A program made the position numbers and the translations under genes. The notes under the pieces were generated by a model. That model did no database searches. It was given only the letters and a program-made list of their open reading frames with translations, and had not been told where the DNA came from. From UBA9676 sp963741615 (GTDB lineage: Bacteria > Actinomycetota > Actinomycetes > Streptosporangiales > Streptosporangiaceae): 64,000 nucleotides of DNA. Below, piece after piece: positions 48,741 through 58,084 of the stretch (within the stretch, counting starts at the first letter, position 1; the number at the start of each line of letters is the position of its first letter). The stretch spans positions 484,671-548,670 of the forward strand of contig CAVUIU010000029.1 of NCBI GenBank assembly GCA_963741615.1. The letters are read 5' to 3'.

Positions 48741-50723
48741 ATGTCCGCCGCCAACTGGCACGCCTACCGGTCGTTCAGCCGCGACAGCTCCATCACCCAC
48801 CAGCGGCTCAAGCCGGGCATCGTCCGGCGGGTCGCCTCCTACGCCCGCCCCTACCGGTGGACACTCGCGCTGTTCCTCGCCTGCACCTGCGTGTCGGCCG
48901 TGATCACCGTCGCCGTGCCGCTGCTGCTGAAGACGATCATCGACCGCGGCATCCTCAAGCACGACACCGCGGTCGTCCTGTGGGTGGCCGGCCTGGTCGC
49001 GGGGCTCGCCGTCGTCGGCGCCCTGATCTCGGTCGCCACCCGCTGGCTGTCGGCGCGGACCGGCGAGGGACTGATCTACGACCTGCGCACCCAGGTGTTC
49101 GGGCACGTGCAGCGGCAGCCGATCGCGTTCTTCACCCGCGCCCAGACCGGCTCGCTGGTCAGCAGGCTCAACAGCGACGTCATCGGGGCGCAGCAGGCGC
49201 TCACCTCCACCCTGTCCGGTGTCGTGTCCAACGCCCTGACCCTGCTCCTGGTGCTGGTCGCCATGCTGACCCTGTCCTGGCTGGTGACGGTGGTCGCGCT
49301 GGTGCTGCTGCCCATGTTCGTCATCCCCGCCCGGCTGGTCGGCCGCCGCCTGCAGCGCTACACCAGGGAATCGATGCAGCTCGACGCCGAGATGGGCACC
49401 AACATGACCGAGCGCTTCAACGTCGCCGGCGCGATGCTGGTGAAGCTGTTCGGCAAGCCGGCGGACGAGGCGCGGGTCTTCGCCGGCCGGGCGGCGAAGG
49501 TCAGGGACATCGGGGTGGTCACCGCGATGTACGGCGGGACGCTGTTCATCGCGCTGTCGCTGCTCGCGTCCATGGCCACCGCGGTCGTCTACGGCCTCGG
49601 CGGCGGCCTGGTCATCAACGGGACCTTCCAGCTCGGCACCCTCGTCGCCCTGACCGCGCTGCTGGCCCGCCTCTACGGGCCCATCACCGCGCTGTCCAAC
49701 GTGCAGGTGGACGTCATGACCGCGCTGGTCAGCTTCGACCGGGTGTTCGAGGTGCTGGATCTCCAGCCGCTCATCGCCGAGCGCCCGGGAGCGGTGCCAC
49801 TGCCGGCGCCGCCCGCCGGCAACGGCGGCGGCCCGCCCTCGGCCCCGCCGGTGGAGTTCGAACGGGTCTCATTCCGCTACCCGTCCGCCAGCGAGGTGTC
49901 GCTGGCGTCCCTGGAGTCGATCGCGCTGCCGGCGCCCGAGCGGGCCGGCAGCACCCAGGACGTGCTGCGCGAGGTGAGCTTCACCGCGCCGTCCGGGAAG
50001 CTGACCGCCCTGGTCGGGCCGTCGGGCGCGGGCAAGACCACCATCACCCACCTGGTGGCCAGGCTGTATGACCCCCGGGAAGGCGCGGTCCGGATCGGCG
50101 GGTATGACCTGCGCGACCTCACCATGGACTCGCTGCACGACGCGGTCGGCGTGGTCACCCAGGACGCCCACATGTTCCACGACACCATCGCCGCGAACCT
50201 GTCCTACGCGCGGCCCAGCGCCACCGAGGCCGAGCTTGTCAACGCGTGCCGGGCCGCGCAGATCTGGGACCTGGTGGCGAGCCTGCCCGACGGCCTGGAC
50301 ACCGTGGTCGGCGACCGCGGCTACCGGCTCTCGGGCGGGGAGAAGCAGCGGCTGGCGATCGCCCGGCTGCTGCTCAAGGCGCCGTCGGTGGTGGTGCTCG
50401 ACGAGGCCACCGCCCACCTGGACTCCGAGTCGGAGGTAGCGGTCCAGCGCGCGCTGAAAACCGCGCTGGCCGGCCGGACGTCGCTGGTGATCGCGCACCG
50501 GCTGTCGACGATCCGGGAGGCCGACCAGATCCTGGTGATCGACCACGGCCAGGTGACCGAGCGCGGCCGGCACGAGGAACTGCTGGCACAGGGCGGGCTG
50601 TACGCGGAGCTGTACCACACCCAGTTCGCCAGCCAGGAAGCCCGCGAGGCGCCCGGGCACGGGCCGGCGCCGGCGGCAGCGGTTCCCACCCCCACCGTTA
50701 ACGGCGCCGGTCAGGCCCCGTAG
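48741..50723 (+). CDS. ABC transporter, fused permease and ATP-binding domains
   Basis: 660-residue half-transporter of the exporter type. TM domain with six helices at ~30-330 (YRWTLALFLACTCVSAVI, IALSLLASMATAVVYGLGGG); NBD at ~370-625 with Walker A VGPSGAGKTTI, signature LSGGEKQRLAIARLL, Walker B VVVLDEATAHLD and His in VIAHRLSTIREADQ. Works as a homodimer or with another half. Substrate likely a hydrophobic compound; unknown. Confidence 0.93.
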   Translation: MSAANWHAYRSFSRDSSITHQRLKPGIVRRVASYARPYRWTLALFLACTCVSAVITVAVPLLLKTIIDRGILKHDTAVVLWVAGLVAGLAVVGALISVATRWLSARTGEGLIYDLRTQVFGHVQRQPIAFFTRAQTGSLVSRLNSDVIGAQQALTSTLSGVVSNALTLLLVLVAMLTLSWLVTVVALVLLPMFVIPARLVGRRLQRYTRESMQLDAEMGTNMTERFNVAGAMLVKLFGKPADEARVFAGRAAKVRDIGVVTAMYGGTLFIALSLLASMATAVVYGLGGGLVINGTFQLGTLVALTALLARLYGPITALSNVQVDVMTALVSFDRVFEVLDLQPLIAERPGAVPLPAPPAGNGGGPPSAPPVEFERVSFRYPSASEVSLASLESIALPAPERAGSTQDVLREVSFTAPSGKLTALVGPSGAGKTTITHLVARLYDPREGAVRIGGYDLRDLTMDSLHDAVGVVTQDAHMFHDTIAANLSYARPSATEAELVNACRAAQIWDLVASLPDGLDTVVGDRGYRLSGGEKQRLAIARLLLKAPSVVVLDEATAHLDSESEVAVQRALKTALAGRTSLVIAHRLSTIREADQILVIDHGQVTERGRHEELLAQGGLYAELYHTQFASQEAREAPGHGPAPAAAVPTPTVNGAGQAP

Positions 50724-51685
50724 CCGACCCGCCGCAGTTCGTCGCCGGCGACCCGTTCCACCTCGGCGGCCTGGGCCGGGTTCAGCAGCCGCCGCCACAT
50801 CCCCGCTTCCCAGCCCGGGTCCTGCCCCGGCCGCAGCTCCAGCTCGCTGACCTCGGCCCCGACGAACGCCGACACCGCCCGGGCCGCGGCCCCGGGCTGG
50901 CGGATCATCTCCTCGTAGCGCAAGGTGATGAGCTGCTCGGCGGACATCGCGTTGCGCAGCCGGGCCATCAGGCGCACGGTGCCGCGCCAGCGCATCGCGC
51001 ACTTGCCGGCCACCGGCAGGCCCGGCCACTCGGCCCGGTCCTGCTGTGTCTCCACGCCGAGCACCGGATGGGTGAGCTCGGTGTCCAGGTTCACGAAACC
51101 GGGGCGGAACCAGGCCAGCGTGTCGGGGTCGGTGAGCATCCCGGCGACAACATCCCGGCCGTCGCGGATGATCTGCACCAGCCGTGCGTCGGGGAAGGCA
51201 TCCACCAGCGACTCGGCGCAGTAGAGCAGGTCAGGACTGGCGTCGCCGTACCGGCTGATGGCCCGCTCACCCACGCACGGCCCGGTGCCCTCGGCGCCGC
51301 CCGCCTCCCGGCAGGCCGCCGAGCATCCCAGGCAGCAGTGGGGGCTGACCTGCCAGCCCTGGGCGAACGCGTCCCGCAGCACGGTGGCCGCCGCCTCCGC
51401 CCGGCCGCGGGCCAGCAGAGGATTGCGCGCGAAGGCATGCACGACCGGCAGCACCCAGCGCTGGCCCAGCGTGAGGTGAAAGCCCGCGGACCGCTTGAGC
51501 GCCCGGCCGAGGATACCGGCGCCGGAGCATGGAGCGCCGAGCACGAAGACCGGGTGCTGGACCTTGCGGCCGTTGACCACCAGGATGTGCGGGCGCACCG
51601 CACTCGGCCGGGGGCCGGCCGTCATGGCGCCGGCTGGCGGCGGGCCGAGCACTCCGGTTTCGGTGGGCCGGGGGGAGGTGGTCAC
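50711..51685 (-). CDS. Sulfotransferase family protein
   Basis: PAPS-dependent sulfotransferase-like, 324 residues from GTG 51685 (GTGA overlap with the GH15 stop). The phosphosulfate-binding loop reads PVFVLGAPCSGAGILGRAL in place of the common PRSGTT form; the 3'-phosphate-binding arginine segment is LVQIIRDGRDVVAGML and the distal motif LRYEEMIRQP. An insertion with five cysteines (SPHCCLGCSAACREAG plus a sixth later) at ~105-130 is unusual and could bind metal. Acceptor unknown. Convergent overlap of 13 bp with the ABC gene. Confidence 0.82.
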   Translation of the reverse strand: MTTSPRPTETGVLGPPPAGAMTAGPRPSAVRPHILVVNGRKVQHPVFVLGAPCSGAGILGRALKRSAGFHLTLGQRWVLPVVHAFARNPLLARGRAEAAATVLRDAFAQGWQVSPHCCLGCSAACREAGGAEGTGPCVGERAISRYGDASPDLLYCAESLVDAFPDARLVQIIRDGRDVVAGMLTDPDTLAWFRPGFVNLDTELTHPVLGVETQQDRAEWPGLPVAGKCAMRWRGTVRLMARLRNAMSAEQLITLRYEEMIRQPGAAARAVSAFVGAEVSELELRPGQDPGWEAGMWRRLLNPAQAAEVERVAGDELRRVGYGA

Positions 51686-53526
51686 CGGTGACCGCGTCCC
51701 GCCGGGCGCGGTTTTCGGCCGGCCGGGCGGCGGCAGTACCCGGGAGCGTGCTCCGTCAGGTTGAGCGCCGCCTGGATGAGAAACACATGGCTGAACGCCT
51801 GCGGCGTGTTTCCCACCTGCCGGCCGTACCGGGGGTCCCACTCCTCGCTGAGCAGCCCGACATCGTTGCGGAGCGCGAGCAGCCGCCCGAACAGCTCGCC
51901 CGCCTCCTGCGGCCGGCCGATCATGTGCAAGGCATTGACCAGCCAGAAACTGCAGGCCAGGAACGCCCCTTCGCCCCCGGGCAGGCCGTCCACGCTGGAC
52001 TGGCCGCCGCCGCCGGCGGAGGCCGGCAGGCCGTAGCGGCGCAGGAAACCGCCGGCCATCAGCTCCCGCTGGATCACCTCGACGGTGGAGACGACGCGCG
52101 GATCGCCGGGTGGCAGGAACCCGACCTCGGGAATGAGCAGGACCGCGGCATCGAGCTCGGCTGAGCCGTAGTACTGCGTGAACGTCCCGCGGGCGCGGTC
52201 GTACCCCTGCTCACAAACCTGCTCGTGGATGCGGTCGCGGGTCAGTGCCCACTGATCCGCCGGGCCGGGCATGCCCAGGCTGGCTGCGTGGCAGGCGCGG
52301 TCGAACGCGACCCAGGCCATGACCTTCGAATGAACGAAATGCCGCCGCGCGCCGCGGACCTCCCAGATCCCCTCGTCCGGCTGGTCCCAGTTCCTGGCGA
52401 GGAAGTCAAGCAGCATGCGCTGGAGCGACCAGATATGCCGGTCGATGCCCATCTCCACCCGGCGGCTGAGCGTCAGCGCGTCAACCACCTCTCCGTAGAC
52501 GTCGAGCTGGAACTGGCTGACGGCGGCGTTGCCGATCCGCACCGGGACCGATCCCTCGTAGCCGGGCAGCCATTCGGCCTCCCACTCCGGCAGCCTGCGC
52601 TCACCGGCCACGCCGTACATGATCTGGACATCACGTGGCTGGCCGGCCACCGCCCGCTGCAGCCAGGCCCGCCAGGCGAATGCCTCCTCGGTGTAGCCGG
52701 TACGCAGCAGCGCCTCCAGGGTGATGGTGGCATCCCGCAGCCAGCAGTAGCGGTAGTCCCAGTTACGGGTGCCGCCGATGTCCTCCGGCAGGGAGGTGGT
52801 CGCCGCGGCCACGATGCCGCCGGTGGGCTCGTAGGTGAGCGCCTTCAGAGTGATGAGGGAGCGCATCACCGCCTCCCTGTGCAGCCCCTGATAGGTGCAG
52901 CGGGATGCCCAATCCTGCCAGAACCGCCTGGTCTCGGCCAGTGCATCGTGGGCGTCAACGGCGTCGGTGCCGTTCTCGTGCGAGGGCGTCCTGGTCAGGA
53001 TGAACGGTATCCGCTCGCCCTCGGCGACCGTGAACGTGGCCCGGTGGGCAAGATTCCGCCCGGTCAGCGAGACCGGGGTATCAAGCCAGATGGCGTCGGG
53101 CCCGCCGATGGCGACGATCTTGCTGCCTGTCCGCCGTACCCACGGGACGATCTGGCCGTGACCGAGCCGGATCCGCAGCAGGGTCTCCATGTCAACCGTG
53201 CCCAGCATCCCTTCCACCACCCGGACCAGCACGGGTGGCCTATCGCCCCGGGGCGGCATGAAATCGGTGACCCGGGCGGCCCCGGTGCGCGTGTGCCAGT
53301 CCGTCCGGAGGATGAGCGTTTCGCTTTCGTAGCAGCGGCTCACCTGTGCCGTGCCAGCGGGGGCGATCCGCCAAAGGCCGTGGCGCTCGTCGCCGAGCAG
53401 GCTCGCGAAGCACGCCGGAGAGTCGAACCGGGGCAGGCACAGCCAGTCCACCGAACCGTCCCTGCCGATCAGAGCCGCCGACTGCATGTCACCGATGAGC
53501 GCGTAGTCCTCGATGAGTCCTGCCAC
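51682..53526 (-). CDS. Glycoside hydrolase family 15 protein (trehalase/glucoamylase-like)
   Basis: 614 residues. N-terminal beta-sandwich domain starting IEDYALIGDMQSAALIGRDGSVDWLCLPRFDSPACF, then an (alpha/alpha)6 barrel from residue ~230: GGTRNWDYRYCWLRDATITLEALL, LPEWEAEWLPGYEGS, and C-terminal AFSHVFLIQAALNL. The acidic residues in these segments are the usual catalytic pair region. This actinobacterial subgroup includes mycobacterial trehalase, so trehalose hydrolysis is the most likely activity; glucoamylase is possible. Confidence 0.92.
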   Translation of the reverse strand: MAGLIEDYALIGDMQSAALIGRDGSVDWLCLPRFDSPACFASLLGDERHGLWRIAPAGTAQVSRCYESETLILRTDWHTRTGAARVTDFMPPRGDRPPVLVRVVEGMLGTVDMETLLRIRLGHGQIVPWVRRTGSKIVAIGGPDAIWLDTPVSLTGRNLAHRATFTVAEGERIPFILTRTPSHENGTDAVDAHDALAETRRFWQDWASRCTYQGLHREAVMRSLITLKALTYEPTGGIVAAATTSLPEDIGGTRNWDYRYCWLRDATITLEALLRTGYTEEAFAWRAWLQRAVAGQPRDVQIMYGVAGERRLPEWEAEWLPGYEGSVPVRIGNAAVSQFQLDVYGEVVDALTLSRRVEMGIDRHIWSLQRMLLDFLARNWDQPDEGIWEVRGARRHFVHSKVMAWVAFDRACHAASLGMPGPADQWALTRDRIHEQVCEQGYDRARGTFTQYYGSAELDAAVLLIPEVGFLPPGDPRVVSTVEVIQRELMAGGFLRRYGLPASAGGGGQSSVDGLPGGEGAFLACSFWLVNALHMIGRPQEAGELFGRLLALRNDVGLLSEEWDPRYGRQVGNTPQAFSHVFLIQAALNLTEHAPGYCRRPAGRKPRPAGRGHR

Positions 53527-53718
53527 CGCCGCCTCCAGGTCACCGGGCTGTCTCCGGGACCTGGGCCCGGATGCTCCCGTCCCGCACTCATGCGTCGTGT
53601 CTCCTGCCGGTCAACCGTACCCGCGGGCCCTGCCCGGTGCCGGTGAGGCGGTGTCGCGGTGATGCCGGCCCGGGCCCGCCCGTGCCAGGGGGGATCGCGG
53701 GCCCCTAAGCTGGCAGCC

Positions 53719-54111
53719 GTGCCAGTACCCCGGCCGCTGCCAGCGGCGCCCCCGCGCGCCGGATCGCGCCGCCCGCTGGCCGCCGCCGGCGCCGTGCTGG
53801 CCGCCGCGCTGGCCCTGGCCGCGGCGGGCTGCTCCACCTTCGACGCCACGTTCGGCCAGCGTGAGGCGGTGGTGCAGTTCCGGCCGCAGACCCCAGGCGC
53901 GGTCATGCTGAAGGTGCGGGCGGCTTGTTCCCATCTGCCGCGGGCCAGCCCGGAGCCGCTGCCCACCGATCACCTCGCCGCGGACCTGAGCAACGAGGTG
54001 CGGTACCGGGTCGACAACGCCAGCGACGGCGACCTCGCCCGGCTCCAGAAGTGCCTTCAGAAGTACCCGTCCGTGGTGGGTATCGAGTTCAGCAGCCCGG
54101 ACGGGAGCTGA
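53719..54111 (+). CDS. Lipoprotein of unknown function
   Basis: 130 residues. Signal peptide with hydrophobic stretch and lipobox LAAAGC at ~32-37. Mature part ~90 residues with two cysteines and the helical LSNEVRYRVDNASDGDLARLQKCLQK. GTG 53719 with a -10-like TAAGCT ten bases before suggests a leaderless mRNA. It lies 52 bp before the serine hydrolase. No family recognised. Confidence 0.65.
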   Translation: MPVPRPLPAAPPRAGSRRPLAAAGAVLAAALALAAAGCSTFDATFGQREAVVQFRPQTPGAVMLKVRAACSHLPRASPEPLPTDHLAADLSNEVRYRVDNASDGDLARLQKCLQKYPSVVGIEFSSPDGS

Positions 54112-54163
54112 TCCCGGGCGATCCGTCCCGAATCGGGCCGGCCTGTCCGTATGCTCGGGTCCC

Positions 54164-55126
54164 GTGACCGGCCATCGGACATCGGCGCGGGCGGTCGCGG
54201 CACGGGTGGTTGCGGCACTGGCGGTTGCGGCACTGGCCGGCTGCGGCCTGCTGGGCGCGCCGCGCGCGAGCCCGCCTGCCCCCCAGCAGCCGACCGGGCA
54301 GGCCGCACCCGCGCCCGCCCCGTTGCCATCCCGGTCGCCGCAGCCACCCCCGTGCCCGCGTGCCCCGGTGGGGTTCTCCTGTTCCATGCGGCTGCGGGTC
54401 GCCGCGGTGGAGCGGTTCCTCCAGCACCGGCCCGGCATGATCGGGATCGTGCTGCGCGACAGGTCCACCGGCGCGGTCTGGCGGAACAAGTACGCGGGCA
54501 GCCAGATCTACATGGCCTCGACCAGCAAGCTGGCGATGGCCGCCACCCTGCTGATGCAGGACCAGGCCGGGGTCATCCACCTGTCCAGCACCGACCGCGC
54601 GGTGATGTACCAGATGCTGCACGTGAGTTCCGACAACGCGGCCGATGACCTCTGGTTCAAATACGGTGCTTCCTTCTACACCAGCTACTTCCCCAGGATC
54701 GGCCTGACCGGGGCCCAGTACCTGCCGCAGGCGGGGGTGACCGGCCCGTACTGGGGCGAGATGACCTGCACCGCCGACGACGAGAGCCGGGTCATCGACT
54801 ACGTGCTGGACCGCCTTCCCGCGCCGCTGCGGGACTATCTCGTGGCCCAGCTGCGCCACGTCGCCGCGATGCAGCACTTCGGCGTCTGGGGGGCCGGCCC
54901 GGCCAACCAGCCCGGCAACAAGGACGGCTGGTCGGTGGAGAAGCCGGGCTGGATCATCGACTCGGTCGGCTTCGCCGGGCCGGGCGCCCGGTACACCCTG
55001 GCCATGATGAACAGCCTGGAAGGCGAGGGCGGGTACCACGCCGGCACCGACACCGTCACCCAGGTTGCCGCGATCCTGTTCCGGGGCCATCGGATCCCCG
55101 CGCCGCAGGTGAGCGCGACTCCCTAG
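54164..55126 (+). CDS. Secreted serine hydrolase, class A beta-lactamase-like fold
   Basis: 320 residues. Lipobox-like LAALAGCG after a short signal segment, Pro-rich linker, then SxxK in MASTSKLAMAA, SDN in HVSSDNAADD and a KDGW motif near 265. These are the three landmarks of the class A/PBP-like hydrolases, but overall similarity to true beta-lactamases is weak and the enzyme may act on peptidoglycan or esters. GTG start 54164. Confidence 0.75.
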   Translation: MTGHRTSARAVAARVVAALAVAALAGCGLLGAPRASPPAPQQPTGQAAPAPAPLPSRSPQPPPCPRAPVGFSCSMRLRVAAVERFLQHRPGMIGIVLRDRSTGAVWRNKYAGSQIYMASTSKLAMAATLLMQDQAGVIHLSSTDRAVMYQMLHVSSDNAADDLWFKYGASFYTSYFPRIGLTGAQYLPQAGVTGPYWGEMTCTADDESRVIDYVLDRLPAPLRDYLVAQLRHVAAMQHFGVWGAGPANQPGNKDGWSVEKPGWIIDSVGFAGPGARYTLAMMNSLEGEGGYHAGTDTVTQVAAILFRGHRIPAPQVSATP

Positions 55127-55186
55127 CAGCCCAGCCGGAGCGGCCCGGCGGGCCCGGGTTGCACGCCCGGGGGGTGTGTGGCACGA

Positions 55187-55236
55187 TTACCTACTAAACT
55201 GATCGGAAAGATAACCTACTAAAACGATCGAGAAGA
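55187..55236 (+). promoter_or_regulatory. Two tandem 25-bp repeats upstream of the importer
   Basis: ACCTACTAAA occurs at 55189 and 55214, within 25-bp units identical at 20 positions (also sharing GATCG and AAGA). Period two helical turns plus about four bases. Placed 16 bp before the substrate-binding protein gene, so likely an operator for a sulfur- or nitrogen-responsive regulator. The regulator is not identified here. Confidence 0.65.
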
Positions 55237-55251
55237 TAGGTGGTTGGGGAG

Positions 55252-56292
55252 ATGCGCAGAGGCCTTCTTGCGGCCGGGGTAGCCGCGGTCGCGGTACTGG
55301 CGGCCGGGTGCGGCTCGGCCGGGGCGGCGTCGGGCGGGAGCGCCGACCCGGTCGTGCTGCGGCTGGGTTTCCTGGCCAACATCACGCACGAGCCGGCCCT
55401 GGTGGGGCTGGAGAAGGGGTTCTTCAGCAAGGCCCTGGGCAAGAACGTCGTCCTGAAGACGACGGTCTTCAGCACCGGCACCGAGGAGACCACCGCGCTG
55501 CTGGCGGGCCAGCTCGACGCGGCCTACGTGGGCCCCAACCCGGCCCTCAACGCCTGGCAGAAGTCCAACGGCACCGCCATCAAGATCATTTCCGGGGCGG
55601 CCTCGGGCGGCGCGTCGCTGGTGGTCAAGCACGGCATCACCGGCGCCAGCCAGCTCAAGGGCAAGTCCCTCGCCACCCCGTCGCTCGGCAACACCCAGGA
55701 CGTGGCGCTCCGGTACTGGCTCAAGCAGCACGGGCTGACCACCACGCCGACCGGCGGGGGTGACGTCGCCATCAAGCCCATCAAGCCGAACTCGGCCGCG
55801 GTGCTCGAGTTCAAGTCCGGCCAGATCGACGGCGGCTGGGAACCGGAGCCCTACGCCACCGAGATGGTGCTCGACGGCGGGACGCGCCTGGTGAACGAGG
55901 CGAGCCTGTGGCCCGGCGGCAAGTTCGTCACCACCAACCTGGTGGTCACGCAGTCCTTCCTGAAGGCACACCCCAGCGCGGTCAACGGGCTGCTCAAGGG
56001 CCAGATCCAGGCCAACGACTACATCAACGCCAATGGCGCCGCCGCGGGCCAGGCGGCCAACGGCGAGCTGACCAAGCTGCTGGGCAAGGGGCTGAAGCCG
56101 AACGTCCTGACCCAGTCACTGACCTACCTGACCTTCACCGACGACCCGGTCGCATCGTCGCTGAGCACCGACGCCCAGCACGCGGTGGCGGTCGGGCTGC
56201 TCAAGCCGGTCAGCAACCTCAGTGGCATCTACGATCTCGGACCGCTCAACAAGCTGCTGAAAGCGGCTGGAGAACCACAGGTGAGCCCATGA
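55252..56292 (+). CDS. ABC transporter substrate-binding protein (sulfonate/nitrate/taurine type)
   Basis: Lipoprotein of the SsuA/NMT1-like family, 346 residues. Signal peptide with AVLAAGCGSA lipobox. Then LRLGFLANITHEPALVGLEKGFF, FSTGTEETTALLAGQLDAAYVGPNPALNAW, KGKSLATPSLGNTQDVALRYWLKQHGL, and GGWEPEPYATEM, all standard. ATG 55252 with AGGTGG nine bases upstream; GTG 55240 is an alternative. Binds an oxyanion-containing organic sulfur compound or nitrate/cyanate; exact ligand unclear. Confidence 0.88.
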   Translation: MRRGLLAAGVAAVAVLAAGCGSAGAASGGSADPVVLRLGFLANITHEPALVGLEKGFFSKALGKNVVLKTTVFSTGTEETTALLAGQLDAAYVGPNPALNAWQKSNGTAIKIISGAASGGASLVVKHGITGASQLKGKSLATPSLGNTQDVALRYWLKQHGLTTTPTGGGDVAIKPIKPNSAAVLEFKSGQIDGGWEPEPYATEMVLDGGTRLVNEASLWPGGKFVTTNLVVTQSFLKAHPSAVNGLLKGQIQANDYINANGAAAGQAANGELTKLLGKGLKPNVLTQSLTYLTFTDDPVASSLSTDAQHAVAVGLLKPVSNLSGIYDLGPLNKLLKAAGEPQVSP

Positions 56293-57125
56293 GCATTGCC
56301 CACCACAACGGTGCTGCGCCTCCGGAACTGCTGCCGGGGGCGTCAGCCCGTTCCCGGCGAGCCACCACCACATCCCAGTCGCGCGCCGGGGTCCGGGTCC
56401 GCGAGGTGTCCAAGGTCTTCGGCCGGGGCGACTCGGCGCTCCTGGCCCTGGACCGGCTGTCACTGACCGTGGCCCCCGGCGAGTTCGTCTGCCTGATCGG
56501 GGCGTCCGGCTGCGGCAAGAGCACCCTGCTCTCCCTGGTGGCGGGGCTCGACTCGGCCACCTCGGGTGAGGTCTCCACCGAGGGCCAGCGGGTCGCGCTC
56601 ATGTTCCAGGAGCCGGCCCTGTTCCCCTGGCTGACCACGGCCCGGAACGTGGAACTGGCCCTGCGCGCGAGCGGGATCTCCCGGGCCGAGCGGCGGCAGC
56701 GGTCCGCCGCCCTGCTGGACGTGGTGCACCTGGGCGGCTTCGCCGACAAGCGCCCCCATGAGCTGTCGGGCGGCATGCGGCAGCGGGCCGCGCTCGCCAG
56801 GGCACTGGCCCAGGATGCCGAGATCCTGCTGATGGACGAGCCGTTCGGGGCGCTCGACGCGATGACCCGTGACCTGCTCCACGATGAGCTGGACCGCATC
56901 TGCGCCGAGCGCGGGCTCACCGTGCTGTTCGTCACGCACAACGTGCGCGAGGCAGTCCGGCTGGGCGACCGGGTGGTGGTCCTGTCCAGCCGGCCGGGCC
57001 GGGTCATCGACGAGTTCGACGTGCCGATCCACCGCCCACGCCGGATCGACTCGGCCGAAGTCGCCGGGCTGGCCGCCACGATCACCGACCGCCTGCGCGA
57101 GGAGATGGTCCGCCATGGGAGGTAA
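56289..57125 (+). CDS. ABC transporter ATP-binding protein (SsuB/TauB-like)
   Basis: 278 residues: an N-terminal ~30-residue tail, then VREVSKVFGRGD, Walker A LIGASGCGKSTLLSLVAG, MFQEPALFPW Q-loop, LSGGMRQRAALARAL signature, LLMDEPFGALDAMTRD Walker B and THNVREAVRLGD. ATGA overlap with the binding-protein gene. Energises the importer. Confidence 0.93.
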   Translation: MSIAHHNGAAPPELLPGASARSRRATTTSQSRAGVRVREVSKVFGRGDSALLALDRLSLTVAPGEFVCLIGASGCGKSTLLSLVAGLDSATSGEVSTEGQRVALMFQEPALFPWLTTARNVELALRASGISRAERRQRSAALLDVVHLGGFADKRPHELSGGMRQRAALARALAQDAEILLMDEPFGALDAMTRDLLHDELDRICAERGLTVLFVTHNVREAVRLGDRVVVLSSRPGRVIDEFDVPIHRPRRIDSAEVAGLAATITDRLREEMVRHGR

Positions 57126-58014
57126 GTCCGGGACCACGGGGCTGGCCGTGACAGCTGACACCGAGGCCGCGGTCCAGGCCGGCCTCGACAACCTGGAAAT
57201 TCACCAGGTCAGTGACTCGGCCGGCGATCATGCCAGGAAGACATGGGGCGCGGTATGGCCCAAACTGCTGGCGATCGCGATCGTGATCGGCGGCTGGGAA
57301 CTCATCCACCTCAGTGGCTGGAAGGCGGACGTCCTGCCCGGGCCGGCGGCCGTCTTCTCCGACCTGTGGGCGCAGATGCATCACGCCCTGCTGTGGCAGG
57401 CCATCGCCACCACCATGCGGCGGGCGGTGATCGGGTTCGGGCTCGCCCTGGTGATCGGGGTGGTCATCGGCGCGCTGGTGTCGCGGATCAAGCCACTGCG
57501 GGCGGCGGTCGGCTCGATGATCACCGCGCTGCAGACGATGCCGTCGATCGCCTGGTTCCCGTTCGCCATCATCCTGTTCGGGGTCAGCACCGCCGCCATC
57601 CTGTTCGTGATGGTGCTGGGCGCGGCGCCGTCCATCGCCAACGGGCTGATCGCCGGGGTGGACTACACCCCGCCGCTGCTGCTGCGGGCCGGCCGCACCA
57701 TGGGGCTGAGCCGGATCGCGATGTACCGGCACCTGATCCTGCCCGCCTCGCTGCCGTCGTTCGTGGCCGGCCTCAAGCAGGGCTGGGCGTTCTCCTGGCG
57801 CAGCCTGATGGCCGGGGAACTGCTGGTGATCATCCTCGGCCAGCCGTCCATCGGCGTCCTGCTCTCCAACGACCAGGACCAGAGCGACATGACCGGGGCC
57901 ATCTCCATCATGATCGTGATCCTGGTCCTCGGGATCGCGGTGGACATGATCTTCACGCGGGTGGACACCACCATCCGGCGGCGGCGCGGGATGCTCGACC
58001 CGGCCGTCGCGTGA
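57115..58014 (+). CDS. ABC transporter permease (SsuC/TauC-like)
   Basis: 299 residues; about six membrane helices with the EAA-like loop HLILPASLPSFVAGLKQGWAFSWRSLMAGELL, which includes the family Gly at the expected place. Starts 10 bases before the ATPase stop. Completes a three-gene importer operon. Confidence 0.92.
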   Translation: MGGKSGTTGLAVTADTEAAVQAGLDNLEIHQVSDSAGDHARKTWGAVWPKLLAIAIVIGGWELIHLSGWKADVLPGPAAVFSDLWAQMHHALLWQAIATTMRRAVIGFGLALVIGVVIGALVSRIKPLRAAVGSMITALQTMPSIAWFPFAIILFGVSTAAILFVMVLGAAPSIANGLIAGVDYTPPLLLRAGRTMGLSRIAMYRHLILPASLPSFVAGLKQGWAFSWRSLMAGELLVIILGQPSIGVLLSNDQDQSDMTGAISIMIVILVLGIAVDMIFTRVDTTIRRRRGMLDPAVA

Positions 58015-58084
58015 TGGCTGCCCGCCCGCGCCCCCGGCGGGGCGGCAGGCGCGGTGGTGGCTGCACGGAACGTACGATCGGAGC

